A stretch of DNA of 44,840 bases from Akkermansiaceae bacterium (GCA_024233085.1 JACKQC010000028.1:1-44840); one strand, 5' to 3'; positions 1 to 8,353 are shown, numbered from the stretch's first letter. The notes: generated by a model not told the origin, from the letters alone. A program made the numbers and translations.

Positions 1-76
1 AAGGCGCGTGAAGAGACGCGACCGGCGCGGAGACGGCCTTTTGGGGAGGTGCCAGGGGGAGGCGGAGGGTTGTGGC

Positions 77-259
77 TCATCTTCGGGGCGGAGGGCCGCG
101 CGATTCGATGGTGGCGGGGAATTTCATCTCCGCGCCGCAGCGGGCGCAGCGGGGGACGGGGTGAAGGATGACGGCGTGCGCTGGTTCGTCGAGTTCAACA
201 ACAAACCGGAGCCGCCAAGCCCTACCACGTTGCGAGTTGACGATCCTCTCTGATTCCAT
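77..259 (-). CDS. Small putative zinc-ribbon protein (60 aa)
   Basis: A short minus-strand frame that I do not recognise as a family. Two things favour it over chance. An AGGAG Shine-Dalgarno-like sequence (minus strand, 265-269) lies five bases before the ATG at 259, and the product has one CxxC knuckle (CARCGAEM) about two thirds along, as in small zinc ribbons. The protein is otherwise basic, with no membrane segment or signal peptide. It is divergent from the next gene at 322. The opposite strand is also open here (8-253) but that product is low-complexity Gly/Arg. The gene is uncertain. Confidence 0.35.
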   Translation of the reverse strand: MESERIVNSQRGRAWRLRFVVELDEPAHAVILHPVPRCARCGAEMKFPATIESRGPPPRR

Positions 260-321
260 GCACACTCCTGTTTGCGACTGTCCCGCCCTCAGGTAGGGCT
301 GACTGTCCTTTGACGTTGAAA

Positions 322-861
322 ATGAGTTCCCGCGTTCCATGCGACATTTGCGGTGCTGAGATCCTCGAGGCCACAGCCGAGCGAACCCATGGCCGGTGTA
401 TGCCATGCTTTCGAGATCCACAGCGGAAGGCTCGAAAGCAGGCCTATGAGCAATCCCTCAAAGAGACTAAGAGAATGGCCCGTGTCTTGGATTCGCCATC
501 CTCTATCGACCCTTTTTCGCGGATACAGGAGTTTGAGCACCTCATTTACGGGGACGGTTTTGATCAGGCCCATCCGGATGAAGTTGTGGGTGTGCTCGAT
601 GCTCTAAAGGAGGTTGATGCGCCCAAATGCACCTCCATTTTGCATGAGTTTCTCGATTTCATAGAGGCTGGTTGTTCGCCCGACGGCTATTACGACCCCT
701 CCCTTGTTGATGCCTTTCTTGTCGACAACATGGGCGAACGACTCGGGGACTTCTGGACGCGCTACACGAAGGCGAGCGAAGAAGAGAGTCCAGCCAGTCA
801 ACTGAAGGAACTCATGCCTTTCAACGTTGGCGGGAACGCCCGCCCCCCGGGTGGGCAATAA
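322..861 (+). CDS. Hypothetical protein with N-terminal zinc knuckles (179 aa)
   Basis: Soluble protein of unknown function. The first 35 residues carry two Cys pairs (CDIC at about 7-10 and CMPC at about 26-29), which look like a small zinc-binding ribbon. The remainder is acidic and helical; the stretch around YYDPSLVDAFLVDNMG recalls DMP19/DUF4375-type domains, but this is a weak impression. An in-frame TTG lies 12 bases upstream; the ATG at 322 is preferred because it begins right before the first Cys pair. The stop is 39 bp before the peptidase gene on the same strand, so the two could be co-transcribed. Confidence 0.6.
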   Translation: MSSRVPCDICGAEILEATAERTHGRCMPCFRDPQRKARKQAYEQSLKETKRMARVLDSPSSIDPFSRIQEFEHLIYGDGFDQAHPDEVVGVLDALKEVDAPKCTSILHEFLDFIEAGCSPDGYYDPSLVDAFLVDNMGERLGDFWTRYTKASEEESPASQLKELMPFNVGGNARPPGGQ

Positions 862-900
862 ACCGTTGCCACGGCCGGAGGGCGGCGGGAGAGTCGGGGC

Positions 901-2235
901 ATGATGTCCCATCTTGACGAGCTTTTCGAACTCCTGTGTTTTCCGAGCATCTCGACCGACCGCCGGCACGCGGGCGACGTGGCGGCCTGCGCGGACTGGC
1001 TGGTGGCGAAATGCCGGAGCATCGGCCTGAGCGCGGAGAAACACGCGACGCCGGGCCACCCGGTGGTGGTGGCGAAAAGCGCGCCGAAGCCGGACCGGCC
1101 CACGGTGCTGATCTACGGGCACTACGATGTGCAGCCGGTCGATCCGGTGGCGGAGTGGCGGACGCCGCCCTTCGAGCCGACGCTGATCGATGGCCGGATC
1201 TGGTGCCGGGGAGCGACGGACAACAAGGGACAACATTACGCGCACCTGAGCGGCGTGGCCGACACGCTGGCCGCCGACGGCGAACTGCCGGTGAACGTGA
1301 TCTTTCTGCTGGAGGGCGAGGAGGAAATCGGCAGCCTGAACCTGACACCCTTCCTGGAGGCGAACGCGGCGGACCTGAAGGCGGACATTTGCGCGGTGTC
1401 GGACACGGGCATGCTCGCGCCGGGCATCCCGACGCTGACCTACGGGCTGCGGGGCATTTCGTGTCTGGAATTCACGGTGCGGGGGCCGTCGCTGGACCTG
1501 CACTCGGGCGTTTACGGGGGGGCGGTGGCGAACCCGGCGCTGATCGCGGCGCGCCTGGCGGCGTCGCTGCACGACGAGTCGGGACGGGTGCGGATCGCGG
1601 GTTTTTACGACGCGGTGGAGCCGCTGGAGGCGTGGGAACGCGAGATGTGGGCGAGGCTCCCCGACGGCGAGGCGGCAACGATGGCGGAGACGGGGGTGCC
1701 GGCGCTGTGGGGCGAGTCGGGCTACTCGGCGCTGGAACGGCGCTGGGCGCGCCCGACGGCGGAGGTGAACGGCATCGGCGGCGGCTATCAGGGGGAGGGC
1801 TCGAAGACGGTGATCCCGCGCGAGGCGATGGTGAAGCTGAGTTTCCGGCTGGTGCCGCGTCAGGATCCGGACGAGATCCTCGAGCTGGCGGCGGCGCATC
1901 TGCGGAAGCATTGCCCGGAGAGCTGTGTCATCGAGATCGAGCCCGGCCACACGGGCCCGGCCTACGTGATGGACCCGCATTCGCCGTATGGCGAGGCGGC
2001 CCAGGCGGCGCTGCGCGCGACTTTCCACGACGAGCCGCGCCTGATCCGCGAGGGCGGCAGCATCCCGATCATCCAGAGCCTCAAGGAGGTGCTGGGGGTG
2101 GATTCGCTGCTGCTGGGCCTGGCGTTGCCGGATTGCCAGATTCACGCGCCGAACGAGAATTTCACGGTGGAGAACTTCGAGGCCGGCATCCGGCTCAACC
2201 GCGCGCTGCTGGCGGAGATCGCGCGGCGGGGGTGA
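901..2235 (+). CDS. M20 family dipeptidase / metallopeptidase (ArgE/DapE type)
   Basis: A cytosolic zinc-dependent exopeptidase of family M20, probably cleaving dipeptides or short acylated substrates. The motif YGHYDVQP (about residues 72-79) supplies the first metal ligand (His74) and the catalytic-support Asp76. WCRGATDNKG (101-110) supplies the bridging Asp107. EGEEEIGS (138-145) carries the general-base and metal Glu pair. The lid/dimerisation domain follows in the middle, and a late HAPNE motif supplies the last His ligand. The 444-aa length is normal for M20 dipeptidases. A second ATG lies at 904, and either could be the start. There is no signal peptide. The substrate cannot be read from the sequence. 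Confidence 0.93.
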   Translation: MMSHLDELFELLCFPSISTDRRHAGDVAACADWLVAKCRSIGLSAEKHATPGHPVVVAKSAPKPDRPTVLIYGHYDVQPVDPVAEWRTPPFEPTLIDGRIWCRGATDNKGQHYAHLSGVADTLAADGELPVNVIFLLEGEEEIGSLNLTPFLEANAADLKADICAVSDTGMLAPGIPTLTYGLRGISCLEFTVRGPSLDLHSGVYGGAVANPALIAARLAASLHDESGRVRIAGFYDAVEPLEAWEREMWARLPDGEAATMAETGVPALWGESGYSALERRWARPTAEVNGIGGGYQGEGSKTVIPREAMVKLSFRLVPRQDPDEILELAAAHLRKHCPESCVIEIEPGHTGPAYVMDPHSPYGEAAQAALRATFHDEPRLIREGGSIPIIQSLKEVLGVDSLLLGLALPDCQIHAPNENFTVENFEAGIRLNRALLAEIARRG

Positions 2236-2513
2236 GTGTTTGGGAGGGTGGCACGGGTCGGGTGGCGCGGGCTTCCTGTCCGCGGGCGTCGATTCCAACG
2301 AATTTGAAAGGCCGAGAGGGCTGGCTCCGGGTTTCGATCTTTCGATCCACGTGCGCGATCGGAGTTTCGCCCGGGAGGGGTGAGGTTGGCTTTCAGCCAA
2401 CGGCTGGCTTGGCTGGGTCATTCCTGGGGCGTTGCCCCAGGCTGGGATGAGGTTGGCCGTTGGCCAACGGCTACCGGAACTCTTCCGAGTTGGCGGCGAG
2501 CTGCGAATGACCC

Positions 2514-2575
2514 GGGAGATGGCCGGGAGATGGCCGGGAGATGGCCGGGAGATGGCCGGGAGATGGCCGGGAGAT
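2514..2575. repeat. 11-bp tandem repeat, five full units
   Basis: The unit GGGAGATGGCC is repeated five times without change (2514-2568), followed by a partial unit GGGAGAT. The perfect identity suggests recent slippage. The array is intergenic and too short and spacer-free to be a CRISPR. Confidence 0.95.
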
Positions 2576-2832
2576 TCGCGCGAAAAACCCCGAAGGCCAA
2601 CGGCCTTCGTTCACCTTAGCCTGGGGCAACGCCCCAGGAATTTGATTGGGAAAATCGGGTTTGGCTGAAGGCCAAATTCACTCAACCGTCGTCCCTCGGT
2701 TTCGTTTTCACCGGGGATGCGCCCTCGTAAGGTTGACGCCTTGCGGGCTTCCTTGCCAACGGACGGGGTGAGGGCGCGCTGCGGGGCTTGGGTGGCTGGC
2801 CTTTTATTGGCGAAGGCTGGCTCCGTGAAATC

Positions 2833-2888
2833 CTTGGGCAAGATGCCCAAGCCACGGTTTTCTTGGGCAAGATGCCCAAGCCACGGTT
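2833..2888. repeat. Two tandem copies of a 27-bp palindrome-containing element
   Basis: Copies at 2833-2859 and 2862-2888 are identical. Each holds the inverted repeat CTTGGGCAAGATGCCCAAG (8-bp arms, 3-nt loop) followed by CCACGGTT. The second copy ends two bases from the stop of the minus-strand HTTM-like gene, so the hairpins would form at the 3' end of that transcript. There is no T-tract typical of an intrinsic terminator. Confidence 0.9.
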
Positions 2889-2890
2889 AC

Positions 2891-4078
2891 TTACGCGGCG
2901 GCGGCCTCGATCTCGGGCTCCGGGACGGCTTCGCCGACCTCCTGCTCCTGCCCGAGGCGTCGGCGGCGGAGAAACAGCCACCAGATCCAGAAGGGGAGAT
3001 TGACGAGAAAGATCCAGTCGAGCTTTTCGTTCACGTAAAAGTAGAGCCCCATGATGTGGTCGTTGATGAAATGGAAAACGACCAGCAGGAAGCCGATGGC
3101 GAGAGCGGTGAAACGGTTGTAGAGGGCGAGAAAGGCGAAGATCTCCAGCATCACGCCGGCGGTCAGGAAAATCCGGGTGAGGTGCGGATGCTCCTCAAGC
3201 ATGATCTTCGCGACGCGGGGCTCGGGAATGTTCCACTCCTCGTCGAGGTTGCCGTAGTAGTTTTGCCGGTGGGTTTTCACCACGGACAGCCCGATGTATT
3301 TGCTCTTGGCGAACCACTCGCCGTCGGAACGGATGGGCTTGACGACGCCGGCGATGACGTAGCAGCCGATGATCATCCACTGGGAATAGCGGATCATCCA
3401 GTCCCACACGGTGCGGCCGTCGATCGGTTCCGCCCGGCGAAGCCCGAAGGTCGCGCGCCAGTCGCCGCGGAGGGTGTGGGTCAGCACCACCACGGTCTGG
3501 GCGACCAGCACCAGGGAGAGCATCTGGTAGCCGTGATGGATGAAGCCCTGCGAATCGTAGAGGGTGCGGCTGCCGACATTGACGAAGGTCAGGATGGGCA
3601 ACACCACGGGCAAACCGACGCCGGCGGCATAAAGCAGAAGGCAGGGGATGACGATCCAGGGGAGCGCCCTGACGACGGCGGGCTTCGAAAAGAAGGTGAG
3701 GTCCATCGCCTTGGCCAGTCCGACCGGCTTCGGTTGTCCGGGGAAATCCATCGCGAGTTCCGAATTCGGCAGCATCTGGGAGATCGGCAGGAAAGGGGGG
3801 CGAAGCGCCTCGTTCTTTTTCTTGTCGATCAGGATGGCGCGGAGTTTGCCGGGCGCGACGGTGTCGGCGAGGCGTAGGGCACCGTCGGTGAAGGGTTTCC
3901 CGAGCGGCATGGCCTGATAGACGACCAGCGCGAACAACACCCGCATGAAAACGAGTTCGAAGCGGTGATGGCGCGGGCCGTCGAAATGCCGCAGCACGGG
4001 AGCGAGCCTCCGGCGGACGCGATGGCAGGCGGGGCAATCGAAGAGGCGGCGAAGCGGGGCGGCGATTTTTTCGAGCAT
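2891..4078 (-). CDS. HTTM-like multi-pass membrane protein, copy 1 (395 aa)
   Basis: An integral membrane protein resembling the HTTM (horizontally transferred transmembrane / vitamin K-dependent gamma-carboxylase-like) group. Several hydrophobic helices are evident, for example around LPWIVIPCLLLYAAGVGLPV, the LSLVLVAQTVVVLTH segment, and the C-terminal VNLPFWIWWLF before a basic stop-transfer and an acidic tail. The N-terminus carries a CPAC pair (about 15-18) before the first helix. It shares with the gene at 5390-6346 the C-terminal pattern FLALxNR ... H ... FY ... NLPFWI, so the two are paralogues. It follows the small partner gene at 4116-4619 on the same strand after 37 bp, which suggests an operon. 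Enzymatic activity is unproven. Confidence 0.75.
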   Translation of the reverse strand: MLEKIAAPLRRLFDCPACHRVRRRLAPVLRHFDGPRHHRFELVFMRVLFALVVYQAMPLGKPFTDGALRLADTVAPGKLRAILIDKKKNEALRPPFLPISQMLPNSELAMDFPGQPKPVGLAKAMDLTFFSKPAVVRALPWIVIPCLLLYAAGVGLPVVLPILTFVNVGSRTLYDSQGFIHHGYQMLSLVLVAQTVVVLTHTLRGDWRATFGLRRAEPIDGRTVWDWMIRYSQWMIIGCYVIAGVVKPIRSDGEWFAKSKYIGLSVVKTHRQNYYGNLDEEWNIPEPRVAKIMLEEHPHLTRIFLTAGVMLEIFAFLALYNRFTALAIGFLLVVFHFINDHIMGLYFYVNEKLDWIFLVNLPFWIWWLFLRRRRLGQEQEVGEAVPEPEIEAAAA

Positions 4079-4115
4079 GGTGGTTTTCCCTCGTCTGGGG
4101 CGGTGGGATGCGGGC

Positions 4116-4619
4116 TCAGGGACGGCTGGCGAGCACGTGGGGGGTCTCGGTCCAGCCCTTGCCGGGGTTTTCCTCGATGAGGACTTCGATGATGGCGAGA
4201 TTCGCGGGGAGGGTCTGGGCGCGCTGCGCGGCCATCTTGTCGAATTCGGCGAACATCTGCCGGCCGACCTCGTTGCGCTCCTCCGGGGTCAGGTCCGACT
4301 TGTCTTTTTTGAGGGCTTCGGCCAGGTCGCCGGAGTAGCGGTTCCACATTTTCTTGACCTTCGGGGCGGTGAGCCCGGTCAGGTCGCGGATTTTCAGCGG
4401 GACGGGTTGCTCGGGACTGTCCTCGAAAGTGGCGAGATACTGGAAGGACTCCTTTTCATCCGGATCGCCGTACATCGGGAACCAGGAAAGCGGGTAATAG
4501 TCGTCACGGGCCAGCAGACTGAGCGCGACCAGGACGGGCAGCACAAAAAACGAGCGGCGCGTTTTGAACCACAACACGGCGCCGGCGATCAGGACGAGAA
4601 GGTAGATGGCTTCGTTCAT
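4116..4619 (-). CDS. Small membrane-anchored partner protein with FPMY motif, copy 1 (167 aa)
   Basis: A protein with an N-terminal hydrophobic segment (residues about 4-32) followed by the motif YYPLSWFPMY and a charged, probably exported helical domain containing LTPEERNEVG. I do not know a named function. A homologous protein (YPLSSFPMY, WTPEQRREAG) is encoded divergently at 4837-5307, and each lies directly upstream of an HTTM-like membrane protein gene. The repeated pairing is the main clue that partner and membrane protein work together. The frame is open to 4829, but the ATG at 4619 is chosen because the hydrophobic anchor follows it at once and the upstream part is arginine-rich and unlike a protein start. 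Confidence 0.7.
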   Translation of the reverse strand: MNEAIYLLVLIAGAVLWFKTRRSFFVLPVLVALSLLARDDYYPLSWFPMYGDPDEKESFQYLATFEDSPEQPVPLKIRDLTGLTAPKVKKMWNRYSGDLAEALKKDKSDLTPEERNEVGRQMFAEFDKMAAQRAQTLPANLAIIEVLIEENPGKGWTETPHVLASRP

Positions 4620-4836
4620 GGCGGCGTGAGGGATTAACCGTCGATTGCCGAAGCCTCCGGGACTTCGGGGCACGACCCTAGCAGAAAACGCCGAACCCGT
4701 CACGGCTCTCTTTCGCCGAATCAGCTTTGACGATGGCGCGGACGTGGCGTATCGGGGCAAAATCCGCCGCGTCAATGCCAAGGCGAGCCGCGCCGCTCTC
4801 CTCTCGGCCACCGAATGTCGCGCATTCAACGCTCAC
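4620..4836. promoter_or_regulatory. Divergent intergenic region between the two FPMY/HTTM modules
   Basis: These 217 bases separate two divergently transcribed, paralogous gene pairs and must hold the promoters of both if no other start sites exist. No clear -35/-10 pair or operator palindrome stands out by eye. Confidence 0.4.
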
Positions 4837-5307
4837 ATGACCGAGTCAAACGCTCCCTCCGCCGGATTCTCCGGGAAACTGATCGCGCTGCTGCCGATGT
4901 TCATGGCGATGGCGTTGTGCTGGGTCGCCGGAGAATTCTATCCGCTCTCGTCGTTTCCGATGTATTCGAAATTCGACCCGCGCACCTACGTCGCCTACCT
5001 CGAGTCCCCGGAGGGAAAGCCCCTGCCGACCGTGGACACGGTGAACATGTTTTCCTCCGAACTGAAGAAAATCTACGGTGACGGCCTCGCCGAGCTGAAG
5101 TCGAAACAGAAGGGCTCCCACTTCGACTGGACGCCGGAGCAGCGCCGGGAGGCCGGCGAATACGCCCTGCGCTATCTCAAGGAAACGCATTCGCCGAAAT
5201 CCTTCGACGGCGGCGGGCTGAAGGGCCTGAAGCTGGTCGATATTCGGATTTTCCTCAAAGACGGAAAGATCACCCACGAAGAAACTGAGATTGCGACGCT
5301 ACCCTGA
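4837..5307 (+). CDS. Small membrane-anchored partner protein with FPMY motif, copy 2 (156 aa)
   Basis: Paralogue of the protein at 4116-4619. After a short polar start there is one hydrophobic helix (about residues 14-30, LIALLPMFMAMALCWVAG), then FYPLSSFPMY and a charged domain with WTPEQRREAG, matching in order the motifs of copy 1. The C-terminal part (VDIRIFLKDGKI) looks like a small beta segment. The open frame extends upstream to 4645, but the ATG at 4837 places the anchor at the N-terminus as in the paralogue. It is followed after 82 bp by the HTTM-like gene at 5390. Function is unknown. Confidence 0.7.
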   Translation: MTESNAPSAGFSGKLIALLPMFMAMALCWVAGEFYPLSSFPMYSKFDPRTYVAYLESPEGKPLPTVDTVNMFSSELKKIYGDGLAELKSKQKGSHFDWTPEQRREAGEYALRYLKETHSPKSFDGGGLKGLKLVDIRIFLKDGKITHEETEIATLP

Positions 5308-5389
5308 GCGGTCGCCGCCGGGTGCCCGAAGCCCGATGCCCGGGCGGTTCGCGCCTCCGGTTCACGATTTTCAAATCAACGCCGTTTCA

Positions 5390-6346
5390 ATGTTCAAAGG
5401 ACTCTTTTCGAATCAACTGGGCCAAATCCGCTACGCCGACTGGGAGTGGCGGATCGCGCGGCTCGGTTTCGCCGTCTGTGTGTGGTTCGCCACCTGGCAC
5501 ACATGGAAGTTCTGGGCCATCGACATTCGGGACCAGTACATGATGAAAGGAGCCAACGGCATCCCCTCGCTCTTCGACATCAGTTGGGTCGGGCAGCCGG
5601 TGCCGACCGCCGTGCTGGCGCTGTTGATGGCGGTGTTGCTGGTCCTCTACGTCCTCGGGCGCCGATTGCTCCCCGTCACCGGCGGGCTGTTCCTCATTCA
5701 CGCGGTGGTGGGCGGCATTTTCAGCTCGCCAGTGGGCGATCACCACGCCACACAGGTGGTTGGACTGGTGTTGCTCGGGCAGTTTGCGTGGTTCGTCTGG
5801 GACGCCCTGCGGGGGACGGAGCGGCGAAAAATGGGGCTCGATGCCGGCAGCGGCGCGATCTTCTGGTCGCAGCAGATGATTTGCGCCGGCTACATGATCT
5901 CGGCGGTGAGCAAATGGGTCAACTCGGGCGGGGGCATCATCCCGGGCGCGCGCTGGGTGGCGCAGTTGCCGAACATCGCCGTGCAGTTCGAAAAAAACCG
6001 CCTCCAGGCCTACTACGATCACCTGGAAGTTCCCGCCTCGAAGGGAATCAACGCGATGATGACGCAGATGCTCATCGAAAAACCCGCGCTGGCGATGGTC
6101 TTTCTTTCGTTCGGGTTCTACATCGAGTTGGTGGCCTTCCTCGCGCTGTTCAATCGCAAGGCTTCGTTCTGGATGGGGCTCGGCCTGATGTCCCTGCACG
6201 GGTTTATCTTTTTCATCATGCATCTGCCCTTTTACTATTTCTGGGGCGTGGATTTCTTTTTCTTCGTGAATCTGCCTTTCTGGATCGCCGTCTGGCGGGG
6301 CAAGGCCGACGCCAATCAGGGACTCGCCGCGTCGGCCGGGGCGTGA
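5390..6346 (+). CDS. HTTM-like multi-pass membrane protein, copy 2 (318 aa)
   Basis: Multi-pass inner-membrane protein, shorter paralogue of the 2891-4078 product. Hydrophobic stretches include the first helix (GFAVCVWFATWHTWKFW), TAVLALLMAVLLVLYVLG, a helix after DHHATQVVG, and the C-terminal pattern ending FFFFVNLPFWIAVW. The shared motif FLALFNR and a histidine in the next helix (MSLHGFIFFIMHL) align with copy 1. It lacks the CPAC pair and acidic tail of copy 1. The start at 5390 is chosen over an upstream in-frame start at 5291 because the longer N-terminus is Pro/Arg-rich and overlaps the partner gene. HTTM-like membership is by pattern only. Confidence 0.75.
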   Translation: MFKGLFSNQLGQIRYADWEWRIARLGFAVCVWFATWHTWKFWAIDIRDQYMMKGANGIPSLFDISWVGQPVPTAVLALLMAVLLVLYVLGRRLLPVTGGLFLIHAVVGGIFSSPVGDHHATQVVGLVLLGQFAWFVWDALRGTERRKMGLDAGSGAIFWSQQMICAGYMISAVSKWVNSGGGIIPGARWVAQLPNIAVQFEKNRLQAYYDHLEVPASKGINAMMTQMLIEKPALAMVFLSFGFYIELVAFLALFNRKASFWMGLGLMSLHGFIFFIMHLPFYYFWGVDFFFFVNLPFWIAVWRGKADANQGLAASAGA

Positions 6347-6360
6347 TTGACGCGCAGACT

Positions 6361-6393
6361 CAACAGGGTTGAGTGACGGACCTGACCCTGTTG
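6361..6393. repeat. AACAGGGTT-type palindromic repeat, copy a
   Basis: 33-nt element with arms CAACAGGGT and ACCCTGTTG around a 15-nt centre. It begins 14 bp after the stop of the HTTM-like gene and lies between two convergent genes. Four relatives occur at 13235, 31580, 34883 and 39683. Confidence 0.9.
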
Positions 6394-6460
6394 GATGGGT
6401 CGGGAAAAACCCGCGTTTTCCGTGAAGCGAAGGGAAATTCGAAACGACGGCGGGTGCCGT

Positions 6461-7228
6461 TTACGGCTTTTCCTCGGCTGGTTTTTCGAAGACGAAAAAG
6501 TGCTGGCTGGGTAAAAAATCGCGGATCTCTTTGAGTTTCAAGCCAACCGCAGCCATCTCCTTCGTGACCTGCTTCACGGTCATTTTGTGAAGGGGTTTGA
6601 TGGCGACAGTGGGATCTTCGCCGCGATATTCGAGCAGGATAACGCGCCCGCCGGGCCTGAGCCCTTTGACGATGGAGTGCATCATTTCCCAGGGATGGGA
6701 AAATTCGTGGTAGGCATCGACCATGAGGGCGGCGTCGATGCGCCCCTCCGGGAGCTTGGTGTCGTGGATCTCGCCTTGAACGGTTTCGATGTTCGTGACG
6801 CCGGTTTCGGTCTTTTTGTCGCGGATGTAGTCGAGCATCTCGGGCTGGATGTCGACGGCGTAAACTTTCCCCTCGGGGACTTTGGCCGCCATGCGAAAGG
6901 AGAAATAGCCCGAGCCGGCCCCGATATCGGCCACCCGATCGGTCGGCTTCAATTCCATGTTCTTGACGACCTCGTCAGGCAACTCTTCGCGTTCGCGCTC
7001 CGGGCGTTCCAGCCATCCCAGAGCCCGATGTCCCATGACATGCGCGATTTCGCGGCCGAAATAGACTTTTCCGGTTCCGTCGCGGGACGGTTCCTTGGCG
7101 GTGTAGCGATCGGATTCGGCGTCGGAGCCCTTCGTGGCGGCGTCCTGCGCGAAGCCTATGGCGGCCAGCGCGGTCAGTGTGGTCAAAGTCAGCGAGGCGC
7201 CGAGGCGGGCGATCGATTGCGTTTTCAT
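6461..7228 (-). CDS. Exported class I SAM-dependent methyltransferase (255 aa)
   Basis: A Rossmann-fold methyltransferase with an N-terminal export signal (residues 1-27, ending AAIGFAQ). The SAM-binding motif I is DIGAGSGYFS (101-110), followed by an acidic motif II (VYAVDIQPEM) and a motif IV-like LMVDAYHEF. The pattern matches the methyltransferase-domain proteins often annotated as UbiE/MenG-like or Methyltransf_25, but export makes a role in quinone synthesis unlikely. Exported methyltransferases of this kind recur in related phyla with unknown substrates. The frame is open upstream to 7759, but the ATG at 7228 gives a clean signal peptide. The TPR gene ends 52 bp upstream on the same strand. 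Confidence 0.85.
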   Translation of the reverse strand: MKTQSIARLGASLTLTTLTALAAIGFAQDAATKGSDAESDRYTAKEPSRDGTGKVYFGREIAHVMGHRALGWLERPEREREELPDEVVKNMELKPTDRVADIGAGSGYFSFRMAAKVPEGKVYAVDIQPEMLDYIRDKKTETGVTNIETVQGEIHDTKLPEGRIDAALMVDAYHEFSHPWEMMHSIVKGLRPGGRVILLEYRGEDPTVAIKPLHKMTVKQVTKEMAAVGLKLKEIRDFLPSQHFFVFEKPAEEKP

Positions 7229-7280
7229 TGGGAAATCGAAGGGAGCGAAATTGGGCGGTGAAGGCGGGGCCGATCCCGGA

Positions 7281-8108
7281 CTACCGCTGGGTATTGGATT
7301 TGGGAGCATCGGTAAGTCCCCGCAGCTTCGCGTGGACCGTGGCGACTTTGCCCATGTAGTGATCCTGCCGGTACTTGCCGGCGGCCAGCCGGATGTGTTC
7401 GGCCGCCTTTTCGGCGTCGCCGGTGCTGTCGTAGTAGAGACCGAGGTAAAGGTGGGCGTAGCAGAGGCGATTGAGCCGCTCGTCCTCGGGGGGATTTCCG
7501 GCATTGGCGGCGTCGATGACGGCTTCGGCGGAGCCTTTGCCGGCGTAGAAACTCCAGATTTCCCGCATGGGCACCCGGGGATCGCCCTCGATCTGAATGA
7601 AATGCTCGCGGGCACTCTCCACGGAACCTCCCGGCGCCCGAACCGTGCAAATGAAGTGAAAAACCGCGTTCTCAACGTCTTGCGGATTGACTGTTTGGTG
7701 AATCTCGAACTGCTTTTTCCCATTCTCGAATTCCCCGGCGTAGTAGTAGGAAATGCCACGCTGCCAATCGTAGGGCTCGCGATCCGGCTGCAATTTCAGC
7801 GAGGCGTCAAAGTCGTCGATGGACTCGGCGATCCGCCCCTCGAAGAAATGGCGTTCGCCTCGCTGGTGAAGCGCGGCGGCGCGATAGGCGAGCAGCGGGG
7901 AGTCCTCCTCCAATTTCTCCGTCAGCTTGAGGAGTCGGTCGAAATCGCCCTCGCGATAGGCCCGCTGCATCTCCGCCATGGGATTCACCGGAAGCTCGGC
8001 GGAATTCTGCGCGAGCGCCGCGGCCGCGATGGCCAGCGGCAGGCTGAAGAAAAAAGGTCGCCGAATCGGAAGGAGAAGACGATTGAGGAAGGGCGGGAGC
8101 TTCGACAT
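7281..8108 (-). CDS. Exported tetratricopeptide-repeat protein (275 aa)
   Basis: A helical repeat protein likely located in the periplasm. A basic N-terminus and hydrophobic stretch (residues about 8-33, ending AAAALAQ) form a signal peptide. TPR-like units follow, visible as paired helices around ALHQRGERHFFEGRIAESID, YDWQRGISYYYAGEFENG and YAHLYLGLYYDSTGDAEKAA. No catalytic motif is seen, and TPRs usually mediate protein contacts. The start at 8108 is preferred to upstream in-frame codons because it directly precedes the signal sequence. It lies upstream of the exported methyltransferase on the same strand, so the two may form an operon. Confidence 0.82.
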   Translation of the reverse strand: MSKLPPFLNRLLLPIRRPFFFSLPLAIAAAALAQNSAELPVNPMAEMQRAYREGDFDRLLKLTEKLEEDSPLLAYRAAALHQRGERHFFEGRIAESIDDFDASLKLQPDREPYDWQRGISYYYAGEFENGKKQFEIHQTVNPQDVENAVFHFICTVRAPGGSVESAREHFIQIEGDPRVPMREIWSFYAGKGSAEAVIDAANAGNPPEDERLNRLCYAHLYLGLYYDSTGDAEKAAEHIRLAAGKYRQDHYMGKVATVHAKLRGLTDAPKSNTQR

Positions 8109-8232
8109 TCGGCAGGATAGCCCGCGCGCGCCGGGTTTGTCGCGAAAAAGCGCTGGCGTCTTGGCGGCGGCGGCGACAGGCTTCCTTCGCGCGAAGTGGG
8201 AATAAAAGGGGAGGCGCGCCGGGAGCGTCCGC

Positions 8233-8281
8233 AAAAAAAAAAGGGAAAAAGGAAAGGCCCGGTCCTTTCGAACCGGGCCTT
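8233..8281 (-). terminator. Rho-independent terminator of the LysM gene
   Basis: A perfect 10-bp stem, AAGGCCCGGT (8254-8263) with ACCGGGCCTT (8272-8281), closes an 8-nt loop. Read on the minus strand the stem is followed by a T-rich tract (complement of 8233-8253). It sits 73 bp beyond the stop of the LysM gene and is the best intrinsic terminator in the window. Confidence 0.9.
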
Positions 8282-8353
8282 CCTTGACCACTCAACAATG
8301 TCTCTACAACCTCGGGAGAGTTAGGGAGACAAATTTTTCTGAAATTCTCGGGA

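Larger units (their letters stand above)
2236..2890. other. Gene-free block rich in palindromes and tandem repeats
   Basis: No convincing gene is seen in these 655 bases. The block is a patchwork of short perfect palindromes. CCTGGGGCGTTGCCCCAGG lies at 2423-2441, and its exact reverse complement at 2620-2638. There are GGCCGTTGGCCAACGGC-like and AAGGCCAACGGCCTT-like elements, a five-unit 11-bp tandem array (2514-2568) and two tandem copies of a 27-bp element at the 3' end. It lies between the stop of the M20 peptidase (+) and the stop of an HTTM-like gene (-), a convergent intergenic region where such elements may act as transcript ends. Confidence 0.8.

Noticed and set aside
8..253. Plus-strand 81-codon open frame at the window start
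   Set aside because: Low-complexity Gly/Arg product with no ribosome binding site; the minus-strand frame 77-259 has a better start.
604..2421. Long minus-strand open frame over the M20 peptidase
   Set aside because: The product is Arg/His/Gln-rich low complexity and antisense to a gene with intact catalytic motifs; it is a GC-rich shadow frame.
2514..2575. CRISPR array
   Set aside because: Units of 11 bp are contiguous with no spacers and no cas genes nearby.
6361..6393. Intrinsic terminator reading of the 33-nt palindromes
   Set aside because: None of the five copies is followed by a T-tract on either strand, so classical rho-independent termination is not supported.
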